A DNA stretch of 64,000 nt, from contig BQMF02000656.1 in assembly GCA_027922465.2 (NCBI GenBank), positions 1-64,000 on the forward strand, in the 5' to 3' direction. Below the pieces are notes generated by a model, which searched no databases, had not been told where the DNA came from, and was given only the letters and a program-made list of their open reading frames with translations. This DNA is from Turritopsis dohrnii (taxonomy: Eukaryota; Cnidaria; Hydrozoa; Anthoathecata; Oceaniidae). This document shows positions 34,311-49,400 of this stretch, piece after piece; position 1 is the stretch's first letter; the number at the start of each line of letters is the position of its first letter. The translations under genes and the position numbers were made by a program.

Positions 34311-34454
34311 TTATATCCTAAATAGGATCTGAAGAAGGAACCCAAAACACAGAAGGTGAAACTTGCTCCACGGCTGAATTTTCTTTTCGCTATTTCGTTT
34401 TAATGCCTCTGCTTCAGTTCCGTTGTTACAACCATGGTTTGAACAACAACTCAC
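34311..34454 (-). CDS. LU gene exon 9: end of domain 4 and C-terminal tail
   Basis: Acceptor TTTAG at 34455-34459, phase 0. It starts VSCCSNHGCN, with His where the other domains have Asp, then a NGT glycosylation site, a charged stretch, and the short hydrophobic tail ending SYFRI and TAA at 34311-34313. Confidence 0.8.
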   Translation of the reverse strand: MSCCSNHGCNNGTEAEALKRNSEKKIQPWSKFHLLCFGFLLQILFRI

Positions 34455-37400
34455 CTAAAGTGCAATGAAAAACTTTTCTTTAACTTTATCATGGAATAAC
34501 TACTGCAAAATCTGGATATTGGCGTTAAAGTGTAGAAATGGTTAATACTATGACATTGCCTCTCACAGGACTTTTAGTCCCTCCTTTTATGAAAACGATG
34601 AGAAAAATGGCCTTCAATTCCAGGCCAAAGTTGACTTTACATGTACGCAAAGTGTTGAAAATAATCATAGAGCTGCAGCTGTTACTAGAGCTGAGTCAAA
34701 ACGTTTGGAAATGGGGTCAGTTATTAAAAGTAAAACAGAAAAACAGGCAAGTAACTAATGGACGAAATGTTTAAATGTTCAACACCATCAAATTTTGGCC
34801 GATCCTGAATCCAGCTATCTGCATGCGTTGTTGTATGTTACATTTGAAATGAAATTAATTTTGTAGCCATTAATTATTTGCTAATTATTTGTCCACTACG
34901 TTAAATTTATTGCTTCCTTTACATTGATCTATGTCTTTACGAATTGTTAAAGCTTTTTTTAAAAAGCGAAGAAATAAGTGGTGTATCAAGTTATAAGGAA
35001 ACTCTCAAGTTCAGTGGAATGCCCAAACAATGTTTTTGATTCGGTTAATCTATTTTAGAGTCACATGCAAGTGGTTTTGCGTCGCCTGGTTCTTGCATCA
35101 AAAAGAAGCAAAAGCCTTTGAAATACATTTGAATTTTACTAAAATGCAGAAATTCAGGTTCAGTCAAGGAAGGTGTCTAACGCTACGATTTTTTTTTCAG
35201 TCTTAAGTGGCAATAAGGTTACTTGCACGCTTTCCTTTTCTACTCTAAGTGACTAAACGCTCCTCCACAAATTTTGGCTAAGCTCTAGCTAAACCTCTGA
35301 AAAAATATACTTATCATATAAATTAGCAATTGTATTTTAAATGATAAGCAAATACCTTGCAATAATGCATATTTGGCGACAGCATTTTCGTGGAACTACA
35401 AAAGGCATTGCATGCATGAAGTGAATCACATTGCCATATTGTTAAAAAGCGGGCGTTGGGTTTGTATTGTACTGTTCCTCTTGTGCAAGTGTCAGAATCA
35501 TCTGTGGAACAGTATTTGAGGGTGGCCTTTTCTCCAAATCCTTGATAGCATTGTAGTTGTGACTCTATGGAATTTAAGCAAAGTACTTCATGAAGCCATT
35601 ACAACGCAACTTTATGTTAAAGGTCACTCAAAGTTTCCATGCTTACGTCCTGGGGGAGGCCTCGTACGCCTTGTACTCCTCGTACTCCTCGTACGCTTCG
35701 TACTGTATTTAACTTCTGGTGTTTGTGTAACTTCTGATATTTTGTCTTTACTGTTGCAAAGGTCAGTCGTACAGCACCTACTCTAAATTCATCGGAAATG
35801 ATCAAGTAGCATCACTAGATTTCATCACTAAATTTCAAGGAAATGAATTCTCTTATTTATCAATATTAGAACAACATTTCAATACCTTGCAGTTGTGTAC
35901 AATCACACCAGGAAAATGTACTGGAAGGTTTTTAATAGCGAATTTGCATATTTCTAATTGACATACAGATTTCGGAGCTTTAGTGCAGGCGTAGAAAGTA
36001 TATGGTAGTGTTCTTCCAAAACCAGATATGTCAGCAGATATAACAGAGCAAATGTGTTTTCCATCAAGTGGACAATCAACTAGTTCGACTTGCGTAGCTG
36101 ACTCGCCTTGGTAACATTTGAACGTTCTTCCTAAAATTAGGATGTAAAAAAAAAAAACAACATAAAAAACAAAACATTTTCAGACACCTTGTTATGCAGC
36201 AATAGAATTGTATCGTCAGCACCTAGGTGCAACCTTTATGAATATTTATCCCACAAATGACAATAGATTTGTCTTCATCTGATAGCTGAATAGTAACTGA
36301 GATTTCAATTTATAAATGTACATTTAAAAATAAATCCTCAAGGTGTGTGTTGTGATTTGATGATTTGAAAACTGAATCCATCAAATTTTGCTTCTGCTCC
36401 AACATTGTCTTGCAGAATGGCAAAGTACCAATTGACCTTAAAAATTTGAATTATAAATACAAAGAAAAGTTTTTTTAAAGGTCGATCTTTATATTTAAGG
36501 GCTCAGCGTACGTTTCAAAAGTCAGTTTTTTTTCAAATTTGTCTTGACAGATGTAATCATTAGGTTAGTATTACACAAAATTTTAATTTATAGGGAAAAT
36601 ATTGCTTTTTGAGAAAGTTATGGGCATTTCTCTTTATTCAACATTTCTGTTATGACAGCCTTTAAAAGAATTTGTTATATACTCAAAAAGCGTTTAATTA
36701 AATTGGCTGTTCACTTTGTGAATTTATTAAAGGCTGTCATATTGTCGTGTATGTGATGATAATTAATTAGTGTTCTACATTTTTTGAGCTCCATCTTCCC
36801 AGCAAGTGGATCGTTTCCTTTAAAACTTTGCACAGCTGTAGACAAAAGCCTGTTAAGAAAAATTGTGCCCGAGATTTGAGAGAAAATTCTTGATTGGCTC
36901 AAAGTCCGTGATTGTTTTCAACTATCCAATGGCGCAGAAGTATGGAAAAAGAAATGAGATTGCGGGCACACGTTGTTTCCTTTGATTGTGAGGAATCGAC
37001 ACAACCAAAAAAATATTCAAAAAACCTTTTTCTTTAGGACTCGGAGCTGAAAGAAGCAGACAAAAGTCCGTATTTTTTATCGCTTTTACGGACTAATTCC
37101 TTTCTTAATATTTATGTAAATATATCATTTTATACACCGTAGAAAGAAAATTTATTACTCTACACGAATTCAAGAAATATTTTTACTTAAAATGTGCTGG
37201 TTAAAAGAAATAACGGAAAAAGCTTTGCAATGCATATGTATGTAAAAGGTACGCTGAGCCGAGCGTAAGCGAGCGAGGAGGCATAGTAGTTTCACGAGAT
37301 AGGCGAAAGTCAGTTTCCGATTTTGTTCATCATCATCTTCCAACTTTCGTGTTGACGTTACATGGTGGTATACAATTATTAGCTCACTTTGCTTTTTTCC

Positions 37401-40400
37401 CGTTTAAAAGTATGGTACTGTAAGTGGGAGACAGAATTTTTTTTCGTATCTCTTTTCTAATTTACTATTATATTACATTATATTATATTATGTTATTTAA
37501 AAAGTTCGTATGCTAATTAATTAAACATTTTTTATATTACTCTGAACAACAAGAATTTTGAAGCACAGCTTGAAATCTGAAATTTTGCCAACCATACAAT
37601 TTATGTTTGTATATGTTTTAGCTCTAAATCTTTCATTTAATAAATTTTATTCAATGCACTGATTTTTGGTGGACCTTGCCATTTTAATTGGATTTCTGTG
37701 TATGCAAGAAAGCCATATTACAAATTCTTGTTTTTCTACTTTAACTGTCCTCCACTAGTGATCATGATCAATAAAAAACCTTTTTATTGTATTCCTGCGT
37801 AAGCAAGGAATACTTTGAAACCGTTCGTGTTTTTTTATATTCCTGCGTAAGCAAGGAATACTTTGAAACCGTTCGTGTTTTTTTGTATTCCTGCGTAAGC
37901 AAGAAATACTTTGAAACCGTTCGTGTTTTTTTTGTTTTTTGTATTCCTGCGTAAGCAAGGAATACTTTGAAACCGTTCGTGTTTTTTTTGTTTTTTTTTG
38001 TATTCCTGCGTAAGCAAGGAATACTTTGAAACCGTTCGTGTTTTTTTTGTTTTTGTATTCCTGCGTAAGCAAGGAATACTTTGAAACCGTTCGTGTTTTT
38101 TTTGTTTTTTTTTTTTTTTTTTTTTTTTCACTGTCCAAACCTAGACCAATTTTTGTCGATGGGAAATAGCCACTCAAATCATTAATGTTCCCAACTTACA
38201 TTCTTTTTATGATTAAACAGTCTAAACTCACACTATATTCATTGTATACAAGTACTTTGCTTGAAAAGACTCTAAAAGTGTAAAATATAAGCTCTACTGA
38301 AAGGAATAATTAACATATGGCTAAATCGCAGATGCCAGGTAGAAATGTTGTTTCATGTGAGTCTTATGCAACGTTCTTAAGTTTTCTGTAGTTGTTTTAA
38401 AAATGGAAGCGAAGAAGCATGCGTAGATCTGTTAAAGTTTCTTTGTTGAATATATGGATATAGAAGAGGTTGTAGAGGTTGTAGTACGGCTGTAAAACTT
38501 AAAAGAATCAAGAACATTTATGATCCAAGCTGATAATCTACGTGAAACTAATATTCTTAGTAGTCATTATTGATAAATAAGCAGTTCTTGATGCTTCAAA
38601 ACAGATATGAACGACTATACCAATAGGGTATGTTTATATCGATTTAATGCGTAAGGTTTCTATTAGTCTTTCTAAATGTAATACAATTTTTTAATTCATG
38701 TTCCCAGATAAGCTACCCTGTTTTTACAAAGCTCTGGAATCTTGAAGCACAGCTTATCTTCCTCATCAGCTTATACCCATTTTATTAATCAATAGATGAC
38801 CACTTTCTTAATTGACTAGTCGAATTTAAAATATTGTATGATTCTAAAATTTGTATACTATCAAGCTGACGATAAAAAGGAAACACAGATACTTTTATTA
38901 TTTCGCAAGGCCAAGTAAAAGTTTTTATTATGAAGTTCAGGTACAAACAACATAAAGATTTTCATACTGTATAGTTTTAAAAGGAGTATTTTGAAACGTC
39001 CACGGAAGAGTGTTCTCTAATGGATTTTTAAACTGACGGTGTTCCTTTTTAGCTTGATCTCCGGCAAAATTTTTCAAAGTCTCTTAACTTTTATGATGCT
39101 CTCGGGAATGTAATTAAATGAATTCGAAGTTATTACTATTTACGCCACAGATTTTCCATTCAAAACTTAATGTGACAAAGTTTTCATTACTTAATTACTT
39201 TTTGAAGATGCTTTAGGGAATATAACTATGAATAAAAAAGTTTTTGAAAAAATCTCTAAATGATGCAAAACAGTACAGTTTATATGAAATAACAAATATT
39301 ACTTCTTTCACAGCTACAAGATAAACTGTAAAACACAAAGAACATCATACCACATTATGCATATTGTTTTAAACCGTGAACAAACATTCACCTTTTAAAG
39401 CACAGATTATTCTTAACGCGATAATCTTTTAATTAGTTAATTGCTTCTTGAAGATGCTTTAGGGAGTGCAACTTCGAATGGAAATCTTTTTAAAAAAATA
39501 TCTAAATTGATGCAAGACTAAAGTTTTATATGAAACAACAAAGTTTAATAGTTATCGTAGCTAAAAGGTAAAATGTAAAATACTGCAAACATCATTCCGC
39601 ATTATGCATATGGTTTTAAAGCGTGAACTAACACTCATTTCTTTCTGAAAAGGCTCCAGAAAGTCTTACAGTCATCCGCAGGAATACTTCTGCCCGGTAG
39701 GGCATCTTGTTTTTTTTTTTTTTCACTGTCCAAACCTAGACCAATTTTTGTCGATGGGAAATAGCCACTCAAATCATTAATGTTCCCAACTTACATTCTT
39801 TTTATGATTTAACAGTCTAAACTCACACTATATTCTTTGTATACAAGTACTTTGCTTGAAAAGACTCTAAAAGTGTAAAATATAAGCTCTAGTGAAAGGA
39901 ATAATTAACATATGGCTAAATCGCAGATGCCAGGTAGAAATGTTGTTTCACGTGAGTCTTATGCAACGTTCTTACGTTTTCCGTAGTTGTTTTAAAAATG
40001 GAAGCGAAGAAGCATGCGTAGATCTGTGAAAGTTTATTTGTTGAATATATGGATATAGAAGAGGTTGTAGTACGGCTGTAAAACTTAAAAGAATCAAGAA
40101 CATTTATGATCCAAACTGATAATCTACATGAAACTAATATTCTTAGTAGTCATTCTTGATAAATAAGCAGTTCTTGATGCTTCAAAACAGATATGAACGA
40201 CTACCAATAGGGTATGTTTATATCGATTTAATGCGTAAGGTTTCTATTAGTCTTTCTAAATGTAATACAATTTTTTAATTCATGTTCCTAGATAAGGTAC
40301 CCTGTTTTTATAAAGCTCTAGAATCTTAAAGGACAGCTCATCTTCCTCATCAGCTTATAACCATTTTATTAATCAATAGATGACCAATTTTTTAAATGAC

Positions 40401-43400
40401 TAGTCGAATTTAAAATATTGTATGATTCTAAAATTTGTATACTATCAAGCTGACGATAAAAAGGAAACACAGATATTTTTATTATTTCGCAAGGCCAAGT
40501 AAAAGTTTTTATTATGAAGTTCAGGTACAAACAACATAAAGATTTTCATACTGTATAGTTTTAAAAGGAGTATTTTGAAACGTCCACGGAAGAGTGTTCT
40601 CTAATGGATTTTTGAACTGACGGTGTTCCTTTTTAAGCTTGATCTCCGGCAAAATTTTTCAAAGTCTCTTAACTTTTATGATGCTCTCGGGAATGTAATT
40701 AAATGAATTCGAAGTTTAAGCACAGACTTTTTCTTGACGCGAAAACTTTTTTATTACTTAACAAGAGCCAGATGGCGCAAAACGGTAGCAGCAATTTTAC
40801 TTAAAGTTATGAAAAGTTACTACAAAGTTCTTTGAGGCTTGTGTTTTTTTATATTTCACTGGTGGAAAACAGGCATAAACGATAAATTTGTTAAAATTAT
40901 TAGTTAGTGTAAAAAGGGTCTAATCATAAACCACCAGAAATTAATTTATTAAAGACAAAAGAATTATACATGCGTGATATGAGCTGTATATGATCCTTTT
41001 ATAAGAAACTTTTTTGTAAGACTATGTGTAGAAAAAAAACACGCCTTTCGAAAAAAAAAAATATGTTTTTAATTATAATTTCATGAAACCAAAAATGAAT
41101 TCAAACAAATAACTGCCTTTTCGAACTAGATATTTGAACGCCTTAATACAGAAACATATAGTGTATAGTTAGCTAACAACTGAGGTAATATGAAATTTTG
41201 AACTGATAAGCTTTACCGTCAAGAAAAGCAAAATATCAAGTATTTTCAGTTAGCGTAATGAACTAAAAGTCCCATTTTTATGTAGGGCTATTTGATAAGA
41301 ATTCATTCTTTCATGGATTAAGCTACAAAATATCAGATTATGTACTTTTGAAACAAAACGCAATCTACTTTTAAATGTTTGTTACAGAAAAGCTTCCAAA
41401 ATTCGAAGGCTGCGTTCCTTCATTAAAACTTACATTGCGTTATTAGTAGAGTCTCGCAGACTCTAAATCAGGAGTAGGAGAAGGAGTAGTAGGAGTAGGA
41501 GTCCGCGGGTGTTTTAATACGGTATTCGCTATCGCTATTACCGTAATTACTTCTTGAAGATTCTTTAGGGAATACAACTTTGAATTAAAATCTTTTTCAA
41601 AAAATCTCTAAATTGAAGCAAGACTGGAGTTTCATATGAGACAACAAAGTTTAATTGTTATCGTTGTTAACAGGTAAAATGTAAAATACCGCAACATCAT
41701 TCTGCATTATGCATATCTTTTTAAAGCGTGAACTAATATCAGTTCTTTCTGAAATCTTTCTAGAAAGTCTTCCAGTCATCTGCAGGAATACTTCTGCCCG
41801 GTAGGGCATCTTGTTTTTTTTTTTTCACTGTCCAAACCTAGACCAATTTTTTCGAACTAGATCTTTGAAAGCCTTAATACAGAAACATATAGTGTATAGT
41901 TAGCTAACAACTGAGGTAATATGAAATTTTGAACTGAGAAGCTTTACCGTCAAGAAAAGCAAAATATCAAGTATTTTCAGTTAGCGTAATGAACTAAAAG
42001 TCCCATTTTTATGTAGGGCTATTTGATAAAAATCCATTCTTTCATGGATTAAGTTACAAAATATCAGATTATGTACTTTTGAAACAAAACCCAATCTACT
42101 TTTAAATGTTTGTTCCAGAAAAGCTTCCAAAATTCGAAGGCTGCGTTCCTTCATTAAAACTTACATTGCGTTATTAGTAGAGTCTCGCAGACTCTAAATC
42201 ACAGACTAATTGCCATTTCGGCCGGAGTAGGAGGAGGAGTAGTAGGAGTAGGAGTCCGCGGGTGTTTTAATACGGTATTCGCTATCGCTACTACCGTAAT
42301 TACTTCTTGAAGATTCTTTAGGGAATACAACTTTGAATTAAAATCTTTTTCAAAAAATCTCTAAATTAAAGCAAGACTGAAGTTTTATATGGGACAACAA
42401 AGTTTAATTGTTATCGTCGTTAAAAGGTAAAATGTAAAATACCGCAACATCATTCTGCATTATGCATATCTTTTTAAAGCGTGAACTAATATCAGTTCTT
42501 TCTGAAATCTTTCTAGAAAGTCTTCCAGTCATCTGCAGGAATACTTCTGCCCGGTAGGGCATCTTGTTTTGTTTTGTTTTTTTTTTACTGTCCAAACCTA
42601 GACCAATTTTTGTCGATGGGAAATAGTCAGTCAAATCCTCTAAGTTCCAAACTTACAATTTTTTTATGCTTTAAATATCTTAACTCACACTACGTTCATT
42701 GTGTGCAAGTATTTTGCTTGAAAGGACTCTAAAGGTGTATAATATAAGCTCTACTGAAAGGAATAGTTGACATATGGCTAAATCGCAGATGCCAAGGTAG
42801 AAATGTTTTTCACGTGAGTCTTATGCAACGTTCTTACGTTTTCCGTAGTTGTTTTAAAAATGGAAGCGAAGAAGCACGCGTAGATCTGAGAAAATTTCTT
42901 GGTTGAATATATGGATATAGAAGAGGTTATACGGCTGTCAAAGAATCAAGAACATTTATGATCCAAACTGATAATCTACGTGAAACTAATACTCTTAGTA
43001 GTTATTCGTGATAAATAAGCAGTTTTTGATGCTTCAAATCAGATATGAACGACTACAAAAACGGTACGCTTACATCGATTTAAAAAAATGCGTAAGGTTT
43101 CTATTAGTCTTTTTTCTAAATATAATACCATTTTCTATTTCGTGTTCCTAGGTAAAGTATCCTGTTTTTATAAAGCTCTGGAATCTTGAAGCACTGCTCA
43201 TCTTCCTCATCAGCTTATACCCATTTTATTAATCAATAGATGACCACTTTTTTTATTGACTAGTCGAATTTAAAATATTGTATGATTCTAAAATTTGTAT
43301 ACTATCAAGCTGACGATAAAAAGGAAACACAGATATTTTTATTATTTCGCAAGGCCAAGTAAAAGTTTTTATTATGAAGTTCAGGTACAAACAACATAAA

Positions 43401-46400
43401 GATTTTCATACTGTATAGTTTTAAAAGTAGTATTTTGAAACGTCCACGGAAGAGTGTTCTCTAATGGATTTTTAAACTGACGGTGTTCCTTTTTAAGCTT
43501 GATCTCCGGCAAAATTTTTCAAAGTCTCTTAACTTTAATGATGCTCTCGGGAATGTAATTAAATTACATTCTAAGTTATTACTTCTTAAGCACAGACTTT
43601 TCTTGACGCGACAAACCTTTTATTACTTAATTACTTCTTGAAATAAAATCTTTTTTAAAAAATCTCTAAATTGAAGCAAGACTGAAGTTTTATGTGCGAC
43701 AACAAAGTTTAATTGTTATCGTTGTTAAAAGGTAAAATGTAAAATACCGCAACATCATTCTGCATTACGCATATCTGTTTAAAGTGTGAACTAATATCAG
43801 TTCTTTCTGAAAAACCTCCAGAAAGTCTTCCAGTCATCTGCAGAAATACTTTTTTTTATTTATTTATTTATTTCGCCAATATTTATACAAACTTTAATAT
43901 ACAATCGTATATAATGGCTGGAGCAAGCAGAAGGCTGGAGTGCCTTATCATCAAGCCCCATGTAAATATAACTATTTCACTTAATATATGCTAATAATAC
44001 TTACTAACTTATAATATATAATGATATATACAAAACATGAAAACAAAATACCTATCTGACCAGAAATATTTACAAGCAAAAGGAAAGCATATTACAGACC
44101 AGTACTCAAACACTCGTTATGAGATAAAAACAAACAACAACAACAAAAAAAACAAAAACAACAACAACTACAACAACAAAAAAGAAAACAATACAGAATG
44201 AAAATGTAAATCAAGCGAGAAATATTAAGAAGACCAGGAGGAAATATAATATGACACAGCCTAAAAAAACTGAGAAAAATCAATGTCCCTATTAAGTAAC
44301 TTCATTTTGACAGATCTTGTGAAACAGTAAATAGAGTTGGCATCCTTTTCTGCCCGCCCGGTAGGGCATCTTGTTTTGTTTTGTTTTTTTTTTTACTGTC
44401 CAAACCTAGACCAATTTTTGTCGATGGGAAATAGTCAGTCAAATCCTCTAAGTTCCAAACTTAAATTTTTTTTATGCTTTAAATATCTTAACTCACACTA
44501 CGTTCATTGTGTGCAAGTATTTTGCTTGAAAAGACTCTAAAGGTGTATAATATAAGCTCTACTGAAAGGAATAGTTGACATATGGCTAAATCGCAGATGC
44601 CAAGGTAGAAATGTTTTTCACGTGAGTCTTATGCAACGTCCTTACGTTTTCCGTAGTTGTTTTAAAAATGGAAGCGAAGAAGCATGCGTAGATCTGTGAA
44701 AGTTTCTTGGTTGAATATATGGATATAGAAGAGGTTATACGGCTGTCAAACTTAAAAGAATCAAGAACATTTATGATCCAAACTGATAATCTACGTGAAA
44801 CTAATATTCTTAGTAGTTATTCGTGATAAATAAGCAGTTTTTGATGCTTCAAATCAGATATGAACGACTACAAAAACAGTATGCTTACATCGATTTAAAA
44901 AAATGCGTAAGGTTTCTATTAGTCTTTTTCTAAATATAATACAATTTTCTATTTCATGTTCCTAGGTAAGATATCCTGTTTTTATAAAGCTCTTGAATCT
45001 TGAAGCACTACTCATCTTCCTCATCAGCTTATACCCATTTTATTAATCAATAGATGACCACTTTTTTAATTAACTAGTCGAATTTAAAATATTGTATGAT
45101 TCTAAAATTTGTATACTATCAAGCTGACGATAAAAAGGAAACACAGATATTTTTATTATTTCGCAAGGCCAAGTAAAAGTTTTTATTATGAAGTTCAGGT
45201 ACAAACAACATAAAGATTTTCATACTGTATAGTTTTAAAAGGAGTATTTTGAAACGTCCACGGAAGAGTGTTCTCTAATAGATTTTTAAACTGACGGTGT
45301 TCCTTTTTAAGCTTGATCTCCGGCAAAATTTTTCAAAGTCTTTTAACTTTTATGATGCTCTCGCGAATGTAATTAAATGAATTAGAAGTTATTACTATTT
45401 ACGCTACAGATTTTCTCTTCAAAACTTAATGTGACAAAGTTTTCATTACTTAATTACTTTTTGAAGATGCATTAGGGAATCTAACTATGAATAAAAAACT
45501 TTTTGAAAAAATCTCTAAATGATGCAAAACAGTGCAGTTTATATGAAATAACAAATATTACTTCTTTCACAGCTACAAGATAAACTGTAAAACACAAAGA
45601 ACATTATACCACATTATGCATATTGTTTTAAACCGTGAACAAACATTCACCTTTTAAAGCACAGATTATTCTTAACGCGATAATCTTTTAATTAGTTAAT
45701 TGCTTCTTGATGATGCTTTAGGGAGTGCAACTTCGAATGGAAATCTTTTTAAAAAAATCTCTAAATTGATGCAAGACTGAAGTTTTATATGAAACAACAA
45801 AGTTTAATAGTTATCGTAGCTGAAAGGTAAAATGTAAAATACTGCAAACATCATTCCGCATTATGCATATGGTTTTAAAGCGTGAACTAACACTCATTTC
45901 TTTTTTTTTTTTATTTATTTATTTATTTATTTCGCCAATATTTATACAAACTTTAATATACAATCGTATATAATGGCTGGAGCAAGGAGAAGGCTGGAGT
46001 GCCTTATCATCAAGCCCCATGTAAATATAACTATTTCACTTAATATATGCTAATAATACTTACTGACTTATAATATATAATGATATATACAAAACATGAA
46101 AACAAAATACCTATCTGACCAGAAATATTTACAAGCAAAAGGAAAGCATATTACAGACCAGTACTCAAACACTCGTTATGAGATAAAAACAAACAACAAC
46201 AACAAAAAAAAACAACAACAACTACAACAACAAAAAAAGAAAACAATACAGAATGAAAATGTAAATCAAGCGAGAAATATTAAGAAGACTAGGAGGAAGT
46301 ATAATATGACACAGCCTAAAAAAACTGAGAAAAATCAATGTCCCTATTAAGTAACTTCATTTTGACAGATCTTGTGAAACAGTAAATAGAGTTGGCATCC

Positions 46401-49400
46401 TTTTCTGCATTTTGTAAAATATTATTCCATAGGGTAGGACCACGATGGAGGATCGAGAAGGTAGTTATTTTAAGACGCTTTTGAGGAATTTTAAAATTAT
46501 TTCTTGAATGTCTGGTATTGTATTTATTTTCAATTGTGGAGAATAGGTCGCGGAACATCGTTGGGGTTAGCTCAAGTTTACTTTTAAACATGAAGATTAA
46601 TACTTGGTATATGTTTAATTTGTAGATACTAAGAATCCCAAGTTTCTTTAATAAAGGTTCGGAGGGTGTGTATCGATTTACACCGAAGATAATCCTGCAA
46701 GCATGTTTTTGTTTACAGTAAAGTTTCTTAAGCTTAGTTTGGTTAGTACTTGCCCAGACTATGTTGCAATAGGTTAGGTAACTATGTATAAATGAAAAAT
46801 AAAGTAGTTTTAAAGATTGCAAGTTGACATATTGTTTTGCTATACGAAGTATTCCAAGGTTTTTAGATATCTTATCTTGAATAACATTTATATGATTCTT
46901 CCATGTCAAATTTTCATCAAGAAGAACTCCGAGAAATTTTATGAATTTTTCTCTTTTTATCTCATTATTGTTAATTAAGAGTTTCGGTAATTTTAATGGC
47001 AAGTCATCCACATTCGAAGGCTTACAAAACAAAATATATTTAGTTTTATTGACATTTAGAGACAGTTTATTACTTCTGAACCATTCTTCAATATATCTAA
47101 GCTCTTTGTTGACAATATTAAACAGTGATTTTATGTTTTTGTGTGAAAAAAATAGGTTGGTGTCGTCAGCGAAAAGGATGAAGTTTAAAATATAAGATGC
47201 TTTGTAGAGATCATTAACATATATTAAAAAGAGTAATGGACCAAGAATAGATCCTTGTGGTACACCACATGTTATAAGTTTAAGAGATGTTGTTTTTGCT
47301 CCATACGAAACACATTGTTTTCGATCAGTGAGGTAGTCTTTAAACCATAAGAAATTATTATTGCGTACACCATAATGTTTCAGTTTTGTTAGGAGAATTT
47401 TATGATCTACTGTATCAAATGCCTTTGAAAGGTCTATGAAGACTCCTAGTGTGTAAAGATTATTATTAAAAGCATCACCGAGATCATTCACTAGGGTTAA
47501 TATTGCATGGTCGGTGGAATGCCCTTGCTGAAACCCGAATTGCTTCTGGTACAGCATACTGTTATTAACAAGATATTTATACAGTCTATTGTACATGATA
47601 CGCTCCAGGATTTTTGAAAAACAAGGAAGTATGGATATCGGTCTATAGTTCGAGATATTAGACTCTTCTCCTGCTTTGAAGGTTTGAACAACATTTACGC
47701 TGATCTCATCAATTCCTGGACTTTTATTGGATTTAAGACTTTCGAAAGCGTTAAGTAGTTCAGTTTCTGTCAAGTTGGACTCTTGCATGATGTTATTGAA
47801 GTCTTCGAGGAAGAACATCGGTGACTTATTGCAGGCAGGGATTTTTTCAGCTAAATCAGCTCCTACTCTTGCATAGTAATTATTAAAAGCATTTGCAATT
47901 TCCTCTTTATCATACACAAGTTTCTTTTGAGTTTCAATGAATTTCGGTAAGCTACTTTTCAAAGTTTTTGATTTCCCCAAAATTTCCTTGATAACGTCCC
48001 ACGTTTTCTTGGTGCTGGTACTATTTTTGATCAACTTTGAGTAGTATTCTTTTTTAGAATGTTGTTTGATTTTATCAAATAGTTTTTTGTAAGCTTTATA
48101 TTTAGTTTCATTTCTGTATGTTCTTTTCTTTAGAAATACATCGTATAGTTTTTGTTTTCTTTTCGATGATTTAAGGAGACCAGGTGTCATCCATGGACTG
48201 AGGAGACTTTTAGACTTTAGTTTAAACTCTTTAATTGGAAACGCTTTGTCATACTGTAGAGAAAACATCTTCAAAAACAAATCAAATGCAGAATTAACAT
48301 CATTGGTTTCCTGAACAAGTTCCCAGTTCATTTCAAGGAGAAGATCATAAAAATAGGATATTGATCTTTTATTGATAAAGCGTTTTAAAATAGTCGTGCT
48401 TGTGTTGTATGTGTCTTTAATATTGTCCTTAATAACCAAGAAGGTTGGAAAATGATCAGTCAGATCAGTCTGTATTACACCAGAAATTAAACCGTTTTGA
48501 TAATGATTATTTATAAAAATGTTATCAATTAGAGTTGCTGTATTCTTAGTAACTCTTGTTGGTTTATTTATTGTCGGAATTATATTATGTTGAAGAATTA
48601 AATTCACAAAGTCTTTAACCTTTTTGTTTGAATAATCTAATAAATTTATGTTTAAGTCACCAGAAATGAAAATATTCTTATTTGAGCGGCTTACGTCAGA
48701 AATATGAGACTTTAAATGATCTTTGAAGAGCTTAAAGTTACCAGCAGGTTGTCTATACATGGTAGTAATAATAGTATTTTTACCGCTGTCATTTATGATT
48801 TCGACACTTAGAGATTCACAATCAGTATTGTTAATTGTTAGATCCTTGCGCAACTTGAAAGAAATGGAGTTATGAATGAATATACACAGGCCTCCTCCGA
48901 CTTTGTTCTCACCTGCACGTGCTTGGTGAACTACTGAGTAGTTAGGAATTTGAAAGTTAGAGTCATGCTGTAACTCATCCCCTTTACACCAGGCTCCAGA
49001 AAGTCTTACAGTCATCCGCAGGAATACTTCTTGTTTTTTTTTCTTTTTTTTTTCACTGTCCAAACCTAGACCAATTTTTGTCGATGGGAAATATTCTTTT
49101 TATGATTTAACAGTCTAAACTCAAACTTTAAAAATCCATTAGAGAACACTCTTCCGTGGACGTGAAGAGTGTTCTCTAATGGATTTTTAAACTGACGGTG
49201 TTCCTTTTTAAGCTTGATCTCCGGCAAAATTTTTCAAAGTCTCTTAACTTTTATGATGCTCTCGGGAATGTAATTAAATGAATTCGAAGTTATTACTTCT
49301 TAAGCACAGACTTTTCTTGACGCGACAAACTTTTTATTACTTAACAAGAGCCAGATGGCGCAAAACGGTAGCAGCAATTTTACTTAAAGTTATGAAAAGT

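Noticed and set aside
37755..38177. 140- and 98-codon minus-strand ORFs
   Set aside because: They translate the minisatellite and T-tract of the Helentron-like element; repetitive and without family features.
46316..49063. The 915-codon ORF as a host gene starting at 49063
   Set aside because: It carries reverse-transcriptase motifs, and its first residues are translated array sequence; it is a truncated LINE.
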